The notes under the pieces: generated by a model
Databases searched by the model: none
Seen by the model: only the letters and a program-made list of their open reading frames with translations
What the model was told of the DNA's origin: nothing
Assembly (NCBI RefSeq): GCF_030344915.1
Contig: NZ_CP128233.1
Span: forward strand, 806,001-870,000
Origin: Neopusillimonas aromaticivorans
GTDB lineage: Bacteria > Pseudomonadota > Gammaproteobacteria > Burkholderiales > Burkholderiaceae_B
Length of the DNA: 64,000 nt
Reading direction: 5' to 3'
Shown here: positions 10,244 to 20,296 of the stretch, one piece after another
Layout of the letters: each line of letters begins with the position of its first letter
Position numbering within the stretch: position 1 is the stretch's first letter
Position numbers and translations under genes: made by a program

Positions 10244-11953
10244 TCAATCCGGACGCAGGATGGCAATCGCGGCGTCGAATTCGCGACTTCCACGCACCCA
10301 GCATCCGTCAATGCGTCCGTCTTGCATGACCAGCACACGGTCGGCAAGACGGGCTTCTCTTTGCAGGTGTGTTGCCAACAGCCAGGCCCGCCCTGCCCCG
10401 GCGCGATCCAGCTGCTGCAAGACATAGGCTGCTGTCGAGGCATCAAGCCCCTCGGTGGGTTCATCAAGCAGCCACACCGGCTGCGGCCGCAACAACAGTC
10501 GGGCCAGGGCCAGACGTCGGGCCTGGCCACCCGACAAGCCGGTGGCAGACTCGCCAAGCCGGGTATCCAGACCCGCAGCCAGGGCACGGATATCCGTGGC
10601 CAGACCGGCAGACTCGAGCGCGCGCCATAACTGATCATCACTGGCTTCAGGATCCGCCAGACGCAGGTTGTCGCGCACCGTATCCTGAAACAGATCGGTA
10701 CGCTGACCCAGCCAGGCAAACGGCTGCGTTTGAATGGTGCCCGTCATTGGCGCCAACTCACCCAGAATCGCGGCAATCAGGGTCGACTTTCCTGAACCGC
10801 TGGCACCCACGATGGCAACCCGCTCTGCAGGTGCAACACGCAACGAGACCGGACCCAGAGCGATTGAGGTCACCCCCGGGTAACGCACGACGATATCGCT
10901 GACATCAACTGCGTCACCCGCCATCACGACAGAATCAGCCACGTCCTCACCGGGCATCACGGCAGTGGTTGCCGACAACGGTGCCGACAGGCGTCGAGAC
11001 GCCAACCAGGTACGCCCCGCTTCAAGCCCGCCACGACGCAAGGCTGCAAATGGCTCCATCGCACCAAGGGCCATCAGGACAATCAGTGCAGCACCGGGAA
11101 CGCCGACAACGCCACGATCAACCAGCCAACCCGCCCCGACCAATGCAAGTGCAAGGGTAAGACTGGCCGCAACCGCCTGAGTCGCCCCCGCACCGGCATC
11201 GAGCCGGTTCAGGCGCTTGTCGGCCCGGGCCAAACGCAGGTCGGCCCGGGCAAGCAGCAGACCTTGTCGGTGTATTTTGCCGGCCATCAGCAAATCGGTT
11301 TGACCCGAGACAAGGTCGACGGCCTGTGCACGCAGCCGTTCCGTCGCCAGACTGCGCCGGACCATGGCGCGTCGGGCCCGGATCGCCAGGACAATCGGGA
11401 CACTCAACCCGGCAAGGGCCAGCCAGATACCAAACACCACGCCGAACCCGGGCGCGACGATGCCGAAAACAACGGTACACAACAGCGCAACACCCAGGGC
11501 CGCAACTGCAGGCACCAGCAATCGCAGAAAAACCGACTCCAGCGCATCGAGGTCAGCAGTCAAACGCTGCAACACCTGTGCAGGACAACGCAACAGATCG
11601 GACGACGGGCGTAGACCCCATCCCAGAAAAAGACGTTCTCGCAAGGCGGCCAACGTCGCCAACGTGGCATCGTGCGTCACGAGTCGTTCGCCATACCGCG
11701 ATGCCGTACGCCCGAGCGCCAGCAAACGAATTCCGGCAGACGGCATGAAGACGTCAAAGGTCAGCGCCGTGACCAACTGAAGGCCCGCAATCGCGGTCGC
11801 CGAAATGAACCAGCCGGACAACCCCAGCAAGCCGACACCCGCCGCAACCGTAATGACCGCCAGGCTGAGCCCCAACACCATGCGACGGGCAAACGGCCCG
11901 AACAAGGCGTGCACGACGGGATACCACCAGGCGGCAGTCAGCGCCCTAAACAT
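10244..11953 (-). CDS. cydC: ABC exporter half CydC
   Basis: This is a 569-residue ABC half-transporter that pairs with CydD. In E. coli the pair exports glutathione and cysteine and is required for bd oxidase assembly. Six membrane helices occupy residues 1-320. The ATPase domain has Walker A VGASGSGKST, signature LSGGQARRLALAR, Walker B VWLLDEP and the H-loop LLATHLQRE. The start MFRALTAAWWYP overlaps the end of cydD by 8 nt, indicating translational coupling. cydA follows after 39 nt. The gene is intact. Confidence 0.94.
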   Translation of the reverse strand: MFRALTAAWWYPVVHALFGPFARRMVLGLSLAVITVAAGVGLLGLSGWFISATAIAGLQLVTALTFDVFMPSAGIRLLALGRTASRYGERLVTHDATLATLAALRERLFLGWGLRPSSDLLRCPAQVLQRLTADLDALESVFLRLLVPAVAALGVALLCTVVFGIVAPGFGVVFGIWLALAGLSVPIVLAIRARRAMVRRSLATERLRAQAVDLVSGQTDLLMAGKIHRQGLLLARADLRLARADKRLNRLDAGAGATQAVAASLTLALALVGAGWLVDRGVVGVPGAALIVLMALGAMEPFAALRRGGLEAGRTWLASRRLSAPLSATTAVMPGEDVADSVVMAGDAVDVSDIVVRYPGVTSIALGPVSLRVAPAERVAIVGASGSGKSTLIAAILGELAPMTGTIQTQPFAWLGQRTDLFQDTVRDNLRLADPEASDDQLWRALESAGLATDIRALAAGLDTRLGESATGLSGGQARRLALARLLLRPQPVWLLDEPTEGLDASTAAYVLQQLDRAGAGRAWLLATHLQREARLADRVLVMQDGRIDGCWVRGSREFDAAIAILRPD

Positions 11954-13648
11954 CGCTTTTCCCCTGGACAACGACCACTGACGCGTCGCCGACCATGATG
12001 ACTCGATCCATACGCGCGATGAGTGCCGGGTCGTGAGTCGCAACGACCAGCGTGCGGCGTCCCGAATGGTCCAGCAACGCCTGTCGAATCAGGCTCGCGG
12101 TCGCCGCATCGAGATGCGCGGTCGGCTCATCGACCAACCAAAGGTCTTTAGCTGGCGCTGCCAGCAACCGCGCCAGAGCCAGACGCGCGGCTTCCCCGCC
12201 CGACAGGCCGACACCGCCTTCACCCAGCAACACCGAGGGATGCGCCTGAGCCACAGGTTCAAGACCGGCCCACGACACGGATTGGGCAATAGCAGGCAGG
12301 TCGGCGGCGTTGGACGCCAGCGCAACGTTACTGGCAACCGATCCGGCAAACACATGCGGCCTCTGACCCATCCAGCCGATACGGGAACGAACGGCATCGC
12401 CACTGCCGGCTTCAAGCGTCTGGTTACCAATTTCAATGACGCCTGACTGCGGCGGTAACAAACCCGCCAGCAATGACAGAACAACGGTTTTACCCGCCCC
12501 GCTGGGACCCACCAGTGCAATTTTCTCACCCGGCTGAATCGACAGATCAAGCCCGGTGAATAGCGGCCTTTCATCAGGGAAACCAAAAACCAGTGAGCGA
12601 ACGCGAACACAGGGGCCTGTGTCAGAAAGAGGAGCAGAGGCCATGGCACCCCCACCGCCAACCACCGGCATACCGCCACGGGCAAGGTTCTCAAGGGCTT
12701 CGACCGCAGCCTGCCCGGACGCCTTGTCGTGCCAGACCGCAGCCAGTTCCCTAAGCGGCTCGAAAAAGCAGGTGCCAGCAAAAGGATGAAGAGCCCTTCG
12801 GCCAGCGTCAGTTGATGACCCCATGCGCCGAAACCCAGCTGACCCAGCAAATGGAAACCGATATAAACCGCCACCAACGCCACGCCAAGTGCGGAAAATA
12901 ATTCGAGCACCGCAGAGGACAAGAACGCAATACGCAAGACCCGCATGGTGCGTTGTCGCACGTCTTCGGCGCTGGCCCGCAGACGCTGCGCCGTGAGCCG
13001 CACACCGCCAAAGGCCCGCAACGTTGGCAACCCGCGCAACCGGTCAAGCAAAAAAGCGTTCATGTCGCCGAGTTTCAGCCATTGGGCTTCACTGGCCGCC
13101 TTCGCGCGCCAACCGACAATGGCCATAAACACCGGGATGAGCGGGGCTGCAACCATAAGCACCAGCGCGCAGGCCCACGACAGCCAGGCCACCGGGACCA
13201 GAATGACCAGCGGCATGATGCGGGCACGCCACGAGGCCGTACGGTAACGCGTCAGCCAAGGCATGATGGCTTCGGACTGCTCACCCAACACGCCGGCGGC
13301 AGTACCCGCCGCAATACGTTTGCGATCAAGAGGCGACTGCCCAGCCAGAACAGACACCGCCTGCTGCCGCCACTGCATCAGACACGCACGGGCGCCGTCA
13401 TGAAGCCGAGTCGATGCCCACGCCTCGGTAACCGCGCGTATTGCGCCCAACACCACAATAAAGACCGCCGGCAAAATAACCGACTGAAAACCGCTGCCCT
13501 GCTGCAGACGGGAAACGGCATAGGCCAGAACCGCCGCCTGCGGCAACCAAACGATGGCGCACAACGCCTGCAGCAGCGCTACCAAATCCAGGGAACGCGG
13601 CATACGAAATGCCGCGTGGCGCGATTCTGGAGACGCTGAAACAGACAT
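11946..13648 (-). CDS. cydD: ABC exporter half CydD, frameshifted
   Basis: This is the partner of CydC and the first gene of the cyd operon, about 567 residues long. The membrane domain contains the family blocks RAVTEAWASTRLHDGAR and LRDLRG-like LLDRLRGLPTLRAFGG. The ATPase domain has Walker A VGPSGAGKTVVLSLL, signature LSGGEAARLALAR, Walker B LWLVDEPTAHLD and H-loop VVATHD. One base is missing at the five-A run 12763-12767 (plus strand), and repair gives APAFFEPLRELAAVWH as in other CydD proteins. Start MSVSASPESRH (13648) is preferred; an in-frame ATG at 13699 would leave almost no leader. Confidence 0.93.
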
Positions 13649-13711
13649 TGCAAATAACAGCCTGATCGAGCCGAGAGACGGACCGACTGGCGGAGCCATG
13701 AAAAATGAACA

Positions 13712-13761
13712 GGTTCCAATCTTAAAGAAACACCTGTCCGACCGCCTTGACGGGCGTCAAG
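13712..13761 (-). promoter_or_regulatory. FNR/ANR-type box and -10 element of the cyd operon
   Basis: The perfect palindrome cttgacgggcgtcaag (13746-13761) contains TTGAC-N4-GTCAA, a symmetrical variant of the FNR/ANR consensus TTGAT-N4-ATCAA. On the minus strand a -10 hexamer TAAGAT (13719-13724) lies 21 nt further on. Taking +1 at 13712, the box centre falls at -41.5, exactly the class II activation position, and the leader before cydD would be 64 nt. Oxygen-responsive activation of cyd genes by FNR-family regulators is well known; that it happens here is inference. Confidence 0.6.
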
Positions 13762-14006
13762 TGAAGAACAACACGCTGGCCGGACCTTGCCGAAACCGGA
13801 CCACATATGAAAAATGTCCTGGATCTCCACCTCCGGGCCGCCTACCCCGGAAGTGTCCATGCAGAACATTCCGTCATAAAAAACAAATATGTCGAAAAGA
13901 CACCAGAGCGTCAAGAAACCTTGCAAAAATGCGCTATAACTCGCAGGAAATCCACTCAATCATTGCCTACCCAGACCCGGTCATCCGCAAAAGGAATCTT
14001 TCACCT

Positions 14007-15533
14007 ATGCCGTGCGCTGCTGTTCCGAATTTTTCCGCCAAATCCAGGTTTCACCATTCACACGCTGACTTTCAACGCGCTCAAGGCCAAGGCACCTACC
14101 TGGCCAAACGCGCCGTGCAACCCTGCACCTGCGGCGGTGAAGCTGCTCTGAAACTGCATGAGCGGGTCACTGCCGCCATGACACGTCGAATGTTTCTGGG
14201 CGGCGCTGCCGCAGCGATCTTGCCTTTCATCGGATTCCAGACCAGCAAAGCCATCGCGCAACAGCCTGCACCGCCCGACCGCCCTGTGCTGCTGACGAAC
14301 ATTCGCCTGTTCGACGGGCTCAGCACTACGGTTCGCAAGGGCGTCAATATCTTGGTCGAAGGTGATCGTATCGCGGCCCTACCTGCTGTCGGCGAACCCG
14401 TTGAAAACGCAAAAATCATCGACTGCGGCGGCCGTTTGGCCATGCCAGGCCTGATCGACGCCCACTGGCACACCATGTTTTGCGGCATAACTGAAATTGC
14501 CGCCATGACGTCCGACCTTGGCTATATTTACCTGGTTGCCGCCCGCGAAGCTGAAAACACCCTGTTGCGTGGTTTCACCAGCGTGCGCGATGCCGGAGGG
14601 CCCAGCTTCGCACTGAAACGCGCCATTGACGAAGGTATTGTGGTCGGCCCGCGCATTTTTCCTTCCGGGGCCATGATTTCCCAAACCTCCGGACACGGTG
14701 ACTTTCGCCTGCGCAGCGAAATCCCGCGCAGCGACGGCGACCCGCTGAGTTATTCTGAACGCATGGGTGCCGCCATGATCGCCGACGGCGCCGACAACGT
14801 TCTGCGACGCGTGCGTGAACAGCTGATGCTGGGGGCCAGCCAGATCAAACTGATGGCCGGCGGCGGCGTATCTTCGCACTACGACCCTCTTGACACGACG
14901 CAGTACTCTGAACCCGAGCTGCGTGCTGCTGTTGGCGCCGCCGAAGACTGGGGTACTTATGTCATGGTGCACGTGTACACCTCGAAAGGCATTCAACGCG
15001 CCATTCGCGCCGGCGTCAAATCGATTGAGCACGGACAGCTGGCCGACGAAACCGCTGCCCGCCTTATGGCCGATGAAGGCGTCTGGTGGAGCCTGCAGCC
15101 CTTTCTGGCCGACGATGATGCCAACATTAAAACGAGCCCCGATGGCAAAGCCAAACAGCAGGAAGTTGCAGAGGGCACGGTGCGGGCCTACCAGATGGCG
15201 ATTGACCTGAAGATCAAGACCGCCTGGGGCACGGATATTTTATTCACCCCGCAAAACCTGGCGAGCCATGGCCGCCAACTGGCCAAGCTGACACGCTTTT
15301 ATGACCCCATGACCCTGTTGAAAATTGCAACAGCCAACAATGGCGAATTACTGGGGATGGCCGGTAATCGCAGCCCCTACAAAGGCAAAATCGGCGTCAT
15401 TGAACCCGGGGCCTTTGCCGACATATTAATCGCCGAGGGTGATCCAACCGTCAACCTCGATTTTCTGGATGACGCCCAGACGAATCTGAAACTCATCATG
15501 AAAGACGGACGAATTTACAAAGACACGCTGTGA
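14007..15533 (+). CDS. Secreted metal-dependent amidohydrolase (imidazolonepropionase/dipeptidase-like)
   Basis: This is an amidohydrolase-superfamily hydrolase with a TIM-barrel core. Visible metal-site elements are LIDAHWHT (HxH), SQIKLMAGGGVSSHYDP (Lys likely carbamylated), MVHVYTSKG and SIEHGQ (two His), and WGTDILF (Asp). A Tat-like signal TRRMFLGGAAAAILPF lies near residue 58, so export is likely. ATG 14007 has an AAAAGGA ribosome binding site; alternatives are GTG 14115, giving MQPCTCGGEAALKLHE, and ATG 14178 directly at the signal peptide. The substrate is unknown. It stands alone between the cyd operon and the efflux operon. Confidence 0.8.
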   Translation: MPCAAVPNFSAKSRFHHSHADFQRAQGQGTYLAKRAVQPCTCGGEAALKLHERVTAAMTRRMFLGGAAAAILPFIGFQTSKAIAQQPAPPDRPVLLTNIRLFDGLSTTVRKGVNILVEGDRIAALPAVGEPVENAKIIDCGGRLAMPGLIDAHWHTMFCGITEIAAMTSDLGYIYLVAAREAENTLLRGFTSVRDAGGPSFALKRAIDEGIVVGPRIFPSGAMISQTSGHGDFRLRSEIPRSDGDPLSYSERMGAAMIADGADNVLRRVREQLMLGASQIKLMAGGGVSSHYDPLDTTQYSEPELRAAVGAAEDWGTYVMVHVYTSKGIQRAIRAGVKSIEHGQLADETAARLMADEGVWWSLQPFLADDDANIKTSPDGKAKQQEVAEGTVRAYQMAIDLKIKTAWGTDILFTPQNLASHGRQLAKLTRFYDPMTLLKIATANNGELLGMAGNRSPYKGKIGVIEPGAFADILIAEGDPTVNLDFLDDAQTNLKLIMKDGRIYKDTL

Positions 15534-15588
15534 TACCCGCCCTAAAAAAACACAACGCCCTTTTGCACTGATCACGTGTCTGGCCAGC

Positions 15589-15822
15589 GTGTCAATGCTG
15601 ACCGGATGCGGCCAGGGCCGTGCGCCCTCATTCCTGATTTTCGGCAGCTACTTCCCCGCCTGGCTGATCGGTCTGGCGCTCAGTATTCCGCTGACTGTCG
15701 TGATCCGGGCTCTGCTGATTCGCAGCGGCCTTGATGACGCCTTACCCGTCAGACTGCTGGTCTACAGCTGTTTATGCCTGTTGCTGACACTGGCCTTCGC
15801 TTACGCCTTTTCCCCGCACTAA
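15589..15822 (+). CDS. YtcA-family inner-membrane lipoprotein
   Basis: This small lipoprotein has lipobox LTGC, a short loop FGSYFPAWLIG and two membrane helices (LALSIPLTVVIRALLI and LLVYSCLCLLLTLAFAYAF), the pattern of YtcA proteins found beside HlyD/FUSC efflux genes. The open frame extends upstream as a good signal peptide (KKTQRPFALITCLASV) with no standard start codon after the preceding stop, so GTG 15589 is a minimum and the true start may be about 18 codons earlier or hidden by an error. It is the first gene of the efflux operon, 4 nt before the adaptor gene. Confidence 0.7.
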   Translation: MSMLTGCGQGRAPSFLIFGSYFPAWLIGLALSIPLTVVIRALLIRSGLDDALPVRLLVYSCLCLLLTLAFAYAFSPH

Positions 15823-15826
15823 TCTT

Positions 15827-16872
15827 ATGCCACACGACCCGAACACGACCCAGCGGCATCTGGCCCGCTGGCTGGCCATTATCGTCATTGCCCTCACTCT
15901 CGCAGCGGGCCTTGCGTGGTGGCGCTATCTTGACACCAACCGGTTATCCGAGGACGCCATCATCGAAGCGGACATCGTGCACATCAGCACACCCGTACCC
16001 GGAAAAATCGTCGAACTCCACGTGCGCGAAGGTGACCGTGTCGCTCGCGGTGAACCGCTGTATCAGCTCGAGAAGCGCGTATATGAACTTCGGGTCGAGC
16101 AGGCCCGCGCCGAACTCGCTGTCGCAAACGCCGCATTATCAACACGCGAGCGGCAAATCCGGGCCGAAACCGCCAATGCCACCATCGCCGACGAGCAAAT
16201 CAAACGGGCACAAGCCAACCTTGAACTGGCGCGCAGCACACAGCAACGGCTTGAGCCCTGGCCCGCAAAGGCTACGTTACCCAACAAGACCTTGATACAG
16301 CACGAACCGCCGTGCGCGATGCAACGGTCAGCCTGACGCAAGCCCAGGCCCAGTCGGGTGCCGCCAAGGCGCTCATCGGTGAACTGGAAGCAGCTCAAGC
16401 CGCTGTGCGGGCTGCCCATGCCGGCCTGGCTCTGGCCGAAAAAGCCTTGGCTGACACCACGGTTAATGCGCCGCACAATGGCCTGGTGGTCGGGTTGAAA
16501 GTCTCGACCGGTGAACACCTGATGCCCGATCAAAGCCTGTTCACGTTGATCAACACCGACAAGTGGTATGCCACCGCACTGTTCCGGGAAACCGATCTGG
16601 CCAGTCTGCGGGCCGGACAATGCGCAGAAGCCTTCGCACTGTCTGACCCCACTCGCCCCATCAAAGGACGCATCATCACGATTGGCTGGGGTGTCGCCAA
16701 TGAAGAGCTGATCCCACTGCCGCGCTCGCTCCCCTACGTTCAGAAATCACTGAACTGGGTCAGGGTCGCACAGCGCTTTCCGGTGCGGATCCAGCTCGAC
16801 AACCCGCCTGACGACCTGATGCGCGCGGGGGCATCGGCCTCGGTGGTTGTACGCACCCACACAGCGTGCTGA
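15827..16872 (+). CDS. HlyD/EmrA-family periplasmic adaptor of efflux pump, frameshifted
   Basis: This is a membrane fusion protein of about 348 residues. One N-terminal membrane helix (WLAIIVIALTLAAGLAWW) is followed by a biotinyl-lipoyl half (DIVHISTPVPGKIVELHVREGDRV), a coiled-coil hairpin rich in Ala/Glu, and the second lipoyl half (ADTTVNAPHNGLVVGLKVSTGE). The C-terminal beta-barrel contains YATALFRETDLASLRAGQ. One base is missing at the C run 16256-16258; repair gives RLEPLARKGYVTQQDLDTA. It should bridge the FUSC permease and the outer-membrane lipoprotein encoded downstream. Confidence 0.85.
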
Positions 16873-16885
16873 AGGCCCGGCGCCC

Positions 16886-18612
16886 ATGAATCACCCGTTC
16901 TGGCACGAAATACGCAACGAGCTGCAGCCCTTCGACGGACGTCTGGCCACGGCCTGGCGCCTTGGGGTGATTTGCGCGCTGACCGCCATGGTGTTCATGA
17001 TCTGGCAACTACCCTGGTGGCGATCGGGTGCTACCTGGTGCTGTTCATCATGCGCCCCGATCCTGGCGAAAGCACACTGAAAGCCATGGCCATCTGCGTG
17101 CTGGTGTCGGTGATGGTGGCACTACTGGTATGGCTGACACAGCTGTCAATCAACAACCCGACCCTGCGTCTGATGATTCTGGCGTCAAGCTCGTTCCTGT
17201 TTCTTTACATCGGATCGGCCTCGAAACTCGGCGAAATTGGCGGGATTATTGCCCTGGTCATTGCCTTCATCATGACGTTGCTGGGCATGGTACCGGTGGG
17301 CGAACTGGCAACACGCGGCATTCTGTACGCCTGGCTGATGACCCTGATTCCGATGATGCTGCTGATCGTATGCAATTGTGCTTTCGGCCTCTCGGTACCC
17401 CGGCTGCTGCGTAAAACGCTGGCACACCGGCTAAGTGTCATTGACGACATCATGGCAGACCGCAAACCTGCCGCCGAAGCACGACCGCTGTTGCGCCAGG
17501 GCAACGCATTGATCAACAGCTACCTGACGTTCATTTCCCTGTTTCACCTGGCCCCGTCAAAAGAAGTACAGCAGTTGCGTACACAGCATGAACGTACATT
17601 GCAACTTCTTTTACTGATCACACGCCAGGCTGACCTGGACGTACCGACCCAGAGCCCTGAGACGGCAGCGCCGAATAAGATTACCGCCGACGCCACTGCA
17701 AAAGCGGTGCTGAAAACAACCCTTGCCAACTGCAGACAGCTTCTGGACACCCCGGTACCTGACGGCCCCAAAGACCCGCCGGCCACATTTTTTCGCGCCG
17801 ATGCCCTGACCAACCCGCAGTACTCCCGCTTTGCGCTCAAAACCACACTGGCCGCCAGCCTGGCCTACATTATCTATACCGCGCTTGAATGGCAAGATAT
17901 CCATACCGCCCTGGTCACCTGTTACGTGGCCGCGCTGGGCTCTACCGGTGAAACCGTCCATAAGCTGGCACTGCGAATTACCGGCTGCCTCATTGGTGCC
18001 GCCATGGGGATCGCCTCGCTGTTGCTGCTCATGCCCCTGATGACATCCATCGGTGAATTGATGCTGCTGGTATTTGCAGGCACGCTGGTTGCAGGCTGGG
18101 TATCCAGCGGGTCGGAACGCATCTCGTATGCCGGCGTACAAATCGGTCTGGCCTTTCTGATGACCGTACTGCAAGGCTTTGGCCCTGACATAGAACTTTC
18201 TGTTGCGATGGACAGGATCATCGGCATCTTGCTGGGCAACACCTTGATGTTCATCATCTTTACACGGATCTGGCCCGTCAGCAGCCTCAATGCTGCCCAA
18301 TCCATTCTTAGCAACGTCAATGCGCAATTACGCACACTGCGCCAGAATGCCGCGCCGGGTCAAGTCCTGAAGCCGTCTCAAGCCGCTGCATTGCTGGGCA
18401 CACTGAACCAGGCGCGCGAACAACTCATTATGCGGCGCTTTGAGCCCGGACAAGGACAGACGGCCACCCCCGACGCAACCCGCCTGAAGCAGGGTCTGGA
18501 CGATACGGAAGCCCTGTGCCTGGCCGCTGCGACAGAACCTGACTGGTCGGTCGCAGCAATAGTCGCAACCACGCCCGTCACTGCTCTAAAGACCCAGACA
18601 CTACGACCTTGA
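16886..18612 (+). CDS. FUSC-family efflux permease (AaeB-like), frameshifted
   Basis: This inner-membrane protein of about 575 residues has two blocks of about five to six helices separated by a cytosolic domain, the FUSC/AaeB architecture linked to export of aromatic acids and similar compounds. The first block starts WRLGVICALTAMVFMIWQLP. The second block starts near FALKTTLAASLAYIIYTALEW and includes TALVTCYVAALGSTGETVHK. One base is missing at the C run 17012-17014, where repair joins QLPLVAIGCYLVLFIMRPDP. The substrate cannot be predicted. Confidence 0.85.
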
Positions 18613-18689
18613 TCGCAGCCCACTGATAAATCGTCCAAACAGACCGCTTCTCTTCTTAACAGCCCAGACACCATGACCTTGACCGCAGC
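18593..18689. repeat. 27-nt imperfect direct repeat at the permease/OMF gene border
   Basis: The segments 18593-18619 and 18663-18689 both read cccagaca, then c-t/c-a-c/t-gacctt, then ga-t/c-cgcagc; 24 of 27 positions agree. The first copy covers the last codons and stop of the permease gene, the second covers the start codon and first codons of the outer-membrane gene. A local tandem duplication of about 70 bp is the simplest explanation. Confidence 0.6.
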
Positions 18690-20224
18690 TTCTAAACGCC
18701 CCGACACTGCTCCGCCTCGACCGCATCAGGGTCTGCGCGGCCTGCTCGCCGTTCTGGCCGTGTCAAGCCTGACCGCTTGTGCGGACATGGCCCTGGACCG
18801 GGCGCCTGTCTCGGCACATACCCCTGGCAACCCGATGCCGACCGTATTAAAACTGGAACACCTCCAGATACCCCCTGCCCCGGGCTTTAGCATTCCGGCC
18901 GTCCCTGAACTTGGAAAAGTTCCTCAAACCGCAGGCATTGACCCCGAAAAACCGTTATCACTGCCTGAATTGATCGACATTGCCCAACGCGAACATCCAG
19001 ACACGCGACTGGCCTGGAACCGCGCACGTGAAGCCGCGCTGGCCGTCGGCATGGTCGAAGCCACTTTTTTACCGATGCTGTCGGCCAGCGTGATCGGGGG
19101 CTACCAGCGCACCCGCCACCCCTGCCCAATAACATCGCAGGCGTCTCGGCCATCAAGACCGAACTCAGTGGAGTTGTACCTGCCCTGTCGCTGGGCTGGT
19201 TATTGTTTGACTTCGGTCAACGCGCCGCGCTGCGTGACGCCGCTGCCGAGCTTTCGTTTGCCCAGAATGTACTGTTCAATGCCGTTCACCAGAAAATCAT
19301 CCGTGATGTCACTGACCAATATTACCAATACAACACGGCGCGTATGCGCACGGTGCTGGCGAAAGAAACCCTGGCCAACCAGCACGCGGTTGAAAAAGCC
19401 GTACTGACACGACAAAAGGCAGGCGTCGCCACCACCATTGAACTGGCACTGGCCCGGCAAGCCGTGGCCCAGGCCAAACTTCGGCTGGTCGAAAGCCAGG
19501 GCCTGGAACGCAACACCTGGCTTGGCCTGCTGGCGGCCCTGGGCGTATCGCCCACCACACAGCTGACCATTGCCGAGCCTGAACAGCGCACCCTGCCGGC
19601 AGCGCTTGACCCCTGACGGAAAAGATCATCAGTGAGGCATTGACACGCCGACCCGACCTTGTCGCAGGCTATGCCGCCGTCAAGGCAGCCCAGGCCGGCA
19701 TTACGGCCGCAGAGGCTGATTTTCTTCCGAAAGTCTGGCTCGGTGCCATTGCCGCGCATAACCGGGTAACCTTCGATGTGGTGGGTTTACCCGGGTTGAG
19801 CCAGACAGCCACCTCACGCGGGGTCCTGGTTGGCGTCAGCCTGCCCCTCTTTGACGGGGGTCTGCGTTCAGCACGCGTGCAGGAAGCCCGCATGCGCGCC
19901 GAGAACGCCCAAACCTCGCTCGAGCACCAGCAAAAAACTGCCGTACGGGAAATCGTAGCGGCCGAAACCCTGCTTCAAACTACCCTGCAAAGTGCCCACG
20001 CCGCCACTGAACTGGTGAAGACTGCCGGCACCGCGCATGATGCGGCGCTGACCGCCTACAAAGCCGGGGTTGGAACCGTGACCGTAGCCATTGAAACCGC
20101 GTCGCAATTGCTGACCGCACGCCAAGCCTGGACCGACGCCTGGAATGCGTCCTTGGTGGCGGCCGCAAACCTGGCGTTTGTCATGGGGGACATGACGGTG
20201 CCGAAAGAGGGCTGGTTGCATTGA
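18673..20224 (+). CDS. TolC/NodT-family outer-membrane efflux lipoprotein, frameshifted
   Basis: This outer-membrane channel of about 517 residues completes the tripartite pump. The N terminus has a signal ending in lipobox LTAC after LLAVLAVSSLTAC. Two OEP repeats follow: PLSLPELIDIAQREHPDTRLA with FLPMLSASVIGGY, and ALTRRPDLVAGYAAVKAAQAG with ADFLPKVWLGAIAAHNR. Both contain long Ala-rich helices (RVQEARMRAENAQ). The frame breaks near 19110 and again at the four-C run 19610-19613. The last helix runs AANLAFVMGD to the C terminus. Confidence 0.88.
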
Positions 20225-20296
20225 CGCCTGCAACAGCACGGGTGATAGAATCAAAATTCAGCCACCTTTTTCGTTAACCAGCCTGGCACAAAATAG

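Noticed and set aside
13579..13959. Possible small gene in the cydD upstream region
   Set aside because: The frame mostly overlaps the cydD start and its promoter, gives a Cys-rich unconvincing peptide and has no ribosome binding site.
14379..15032. Minus-strand open frame inside the amidohydrolase gene
   Set aside because: The plus-strand reading carries the metal-binding motifs; the antisense frame has no domain, and its length reflects codon bias only.
17611..18327. Long minus-strand open frame inside the FUSC permease gene
   Set aside because: It is antisense to a region with clear FUSC helices, has no recognisable domain or ribosome binding site, and its residue composition is that of a shadow frame.
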